A DNA stretch of 8,161 nucleotides from an uncultured Oscillospiraceae bacterium (GTDB taxonomy: Bacteria > Bacillota > Clostridia > Oscillospirales > Acutalibacteraceae), in NCBI GenBank assembly GCA_902495835.1, contig CABUYS010000060.1:1-8161 (forward strand), given 5' to 3'. Under the pieces are notes generated by a model. That model did not search any database. It worked only from the letters and a program-made list of their open reading frames with translations, and was not told the origin of the DNA. Below are positions 6,531-8,161 of this stretch, in pieces. Numbering within the stretch: the stretch's first letter is position 1; each line of letters begins with the position of its first letter. A program made the position numbers and the translations under genes.

Positions 6531-6956
6531 ATGGAAAAATTATCGATAGTATTATCAGCGGCGGGGACAATGATTGGAATAATAGTAGTAATGCTGACTT
6601 CTTTATGTAAGTTGATAAAAAATTCTAAAGCCAGAAAAATGGCGGAAAATATTATAAAAATGGGCAATTTTATTCTTCCTTATATAGAAGAAGCTGAGAC
6701 TTTTATATCGTTTACAGGTGAAGAGAAAAAAGCTTATGTTATGACAAAAGCGAATCAATATGCAATAGACAATGGAATAAAATTTAACGAAGAAGAAACA
6801 AGTGCGAAAATCGATGAGTTAGTAGCATTGTGTAAAGTTGTGAACGTCAATACAACGAGAGAAAAAAATCAAAAAAGTCAAAATATAAAAACAGACGATA
6901 CTTCATGTTTGATTGATGATAAATCGTTTTACAGACAAAAAAATATTATTGAGTAA
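6531..6956 (+). CDS. Small single-span membrane protein, phage holin (LLH)-like
   Basis: This 141-residue protein overlaps its expression signals with the previous gene: AAGGGA at 6515-6520, ATG 2 bases after the upstream stop. Residues 5-28 (IVLSAAGTMIGIIVVMLTSL and flanks) form one strong membrane helix near the N-terminus. A basic stretch KLIKNSKARK follows, which would keep the remainder in the cytoplasm. Residues 36-106 are helical and include the block GEEKKAYVMTKANQYAIDNG then F-EEE-SAKIDELVALCKVVN. This block resembles small phage proteins of the LLH-type holin superfamily. The last 35 residues are a hydrophilic extension not expected in that family. True holins release lysin late in phage infection, but no lysin is seen here, so the protein may instead be a membrane anchor for its operon partners. 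Identification is by resemblance. Confidence 0.75.
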   Translation: MEKLSIVLSAAGTMIGIIVVMLTSLCKLIKNSKARKMAENIIKMGNFILPYIEEAETFISFTGEEKKAYVMTKANQYAIDNGIKFNEEETSAKIDELVALCKVVNVNTTREKNQKSQNIKTDDTSCLIDDKSFYRQKNIIE

Positions 6957-6971
6957 AATAGGAGATGAAAT

Positions 6972-8161
6972 ATGATTGCGAAAAGATTACTTTCTGAAAC
7001 AGAAGAGGAATATGAAACCTTCGAGGGCAGAAGAATCACTATTGGAGTGCCTTCAAATTGTAAAAATATGATCCAAAAATTGATCGATGATTATGCTGGC
7101 GCATCAACAATTACGGCAACGGTTTTGGAGCTTGGGAAAACGAATAAAGATATTTTAAATAGGCTGATTTATTTATCGGATTATGACGAATTGCCTGATT
7201 TAATTTTGGCAGCAGATGCAGTCATAGTGCAAATAGTTGAATACAATTTAAGTGCTTTTGTAAAATTTGAAGAATATGGTGATATTTCCGAATATCAAAA
7301 TTTTAAATTGGGAGATTTATATCAGTCGGATAATTCGATATATGGCTTTCCCTTTAATGGAATGCCTATGGCATTTTATTATAACAAGGACATGCTGATG
7401 AATTTAGGCTTTGAGATCGAAAATGGCATTACATGGGATCAGTTTATCGAAATAGGAAAGCGATTTCGTGGGGAATTTAAAAAGCCGATGTTGCCATATC
7501 CCGATCAAGAAACGGTATTTACAATGCTTAAATCGCATGGCGTGTGTTTTTATGATGAAAATGGGAATATATCGTCGGAAGGTTGCAGAGAAGTGCTGGA
7601 ATTTCTCTACTATTTGCAACAACAGGAATTGTTTTCAAATGAAAATTTAGATTTTTCGGGAAGGGTGGAACAGTTATGTAGCGGCAATGTTGCCGGAATT
7701 ATATCTGGACCGTGGATGGTAGAAAATATTCAGGCAATGTGCGAGAATTCAAAATTTCAGAATTGGGGGGTAATTGAATTACCCAAATCAGACGCTTTTA
7801 GATTTAATGTAAACGCGGAAGGCGGTTGTTCCTGGTTGGTGAAAGAAAGAGGAGATGAGGAAAGTAATAACGAAATTATCGCTTGGCTTGAATCTGCTAT
7901 ATTAGCTAATATGGTGCAATATATTAGCAGCGAAAAAATAATTCCGGTAAAAGAATCAATTATATCGCAATGTGAAAATTTACCCGAAGAAGAGTATTTT
8001 GATAAAAATGTTATTTATTATCTGGCGTTGATAGGGGAAGATATTCCTATTTTAATTAAAGGTCCGAAATCAAATGACTTTTCCGGATTATTATATGAAA
8101 AGGTGAATGGAATTTTACAAGGAGAATTATCTGTTGATGAAGCATTAGCTCAACTTGAGGA
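6972..8161 (+). CDS. ABC-type family 1 (sugar-type) solute-binding protein without a signal peptide, 3' end outside window
   Basis: The frame runs from an ATG behind TAGGAG (6959-6964) to the window edge with no stop, giving 396 residues, close to the usual full length. The solute-binding fold is clear: a first strand ITIGVP (22-27), a long segment YGFPFNGMPMAFYYNKD followed by MLMNLGF (124-147) and TWDQF (154-158), the block GNVAGIISGPWMV (238-250), GGCSWLVKE (284-292), and a C-terminal GELSVDEALAQLE typical of family ends. Family members normally bind sugars outside the cell for an ABC importer and carry a signal peptide or lipobox cysteine. Here the N-terminus MIAKRLLSETEEEYETFEGR is charged, and a TGA in frame at 6966-6968 rules out an upstream start. 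The gene lies 15 bases after the single-span membrane protein. It may act inside the cell or lack export. Confidence 0.85.
   Translation, partial: MIAKRLLSETEEEYETFEGRRITIGVPSNCKNMIQKLIDDYAGASTITATVLELGKTNKDILNRLIYLSDYDELPDLILAADAVIVQIVEYNLSAFVKFEEYGDISEYQNFKLGDLYQSDNSIYGFPFNGMPMAFYYNKDMLMNLGFEIENGITWDQFIEIGKRFRGEFKKPMLPYPDQETVFTMLKSHGVCFYDENGNISSEGCREVLEFLYYLQQQELFSNENLDFSGRVEQLCSGNVAGIISGPWMVENIQAMCENSKFQNWGVIELPKSDAFRFNVNAEGGCSWLVKERGDEESNNEIIAWLESAILANMVQYISSEKIIPVKESIISQCENLPEEEYFDKNVIYYLALIGEDIPILIKGPKSNDFSGLLYEKVNGILQGELSVDEALAQLE

Noticed and set aside
7404..7650. Two short ORFs, one on each strand, inside the solute-binding protein gene
   Set aside because: The solute-binding family motifs run continuously through this stretch in another frame, so these are shadows.

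Overview
This AT-rich window carries strong AGGAG-type ribosome binding sites, an intrinsic promoter and terminators, and every recognisable gene is on the plus strand. It looks like a low-GC Firmicute, probably an uncultured gut Clostridia-type bacterium. That placement is inferred from composition, signals and protein style, not from a marker gene. Much of the window looks like an accessory or mobile region: it begins in what is probably the tail of a rolling-circle replication protein and later has two small phage- or element-like genes.

Layout. (1) 3-230: C-terminal end of a probable rolling-circle Rep protein, followed by a spacer with nested inverted repeats. (2) 308-4486: a self-contained secretion operon. 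A near-consensus promoter and a leader of about 130 nt precede a lipoprotein gene (471-929). Twelve bases later comes a 1168-residue secreted protein (942-4448) with a signal peptide, three related beta-sandwich-like repeats and a C-terminal GLUG beta-helix-type repeat domain. A strong intrinsic terminator closes the unit. (3) 4487-5130: intergenic. It holds a decayed gene remnant with several in-frame stops and a frameshift, still followed by its own terminator, and then a striking leader with three copies of one GC-rich element arranged forward-reverse-forward, which can fold into two mutually exclusive hairpins. (4) 5131-5502: a small probable helix-turn-helix protein of ArpU-like appearance, followed by a possible 29-codon ORF and an AT-rich spacer with a perfect 12-bp palindrome. 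(5) 5716-8161: a tight three-gene run. It contains an unrecognised 270-residue cytoplasmic protein, a small single-membrane-span phage-holin-like protein starting 2 nt after it, and, 15 nt later, an ABC-type family 1 solute-binding protein that runs off the window edge and has no signal peptide or lipobox.

How it may work together (inference): the first operon places two exported proteins at the cell surface, presumably for adhesion or surface interaction. The second module has a leader-controlled DNA-binding protein upstream of an operon pairing a one-span membrane protein with a solute-binding-fold protein that seems to stay in the cytoplasm. This unusual pairing and the folded leader at 5030-5130 are the most unusual things here. 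No CRISPR array, tRNA, rRNA or intact transposase or integrase gene was seen.
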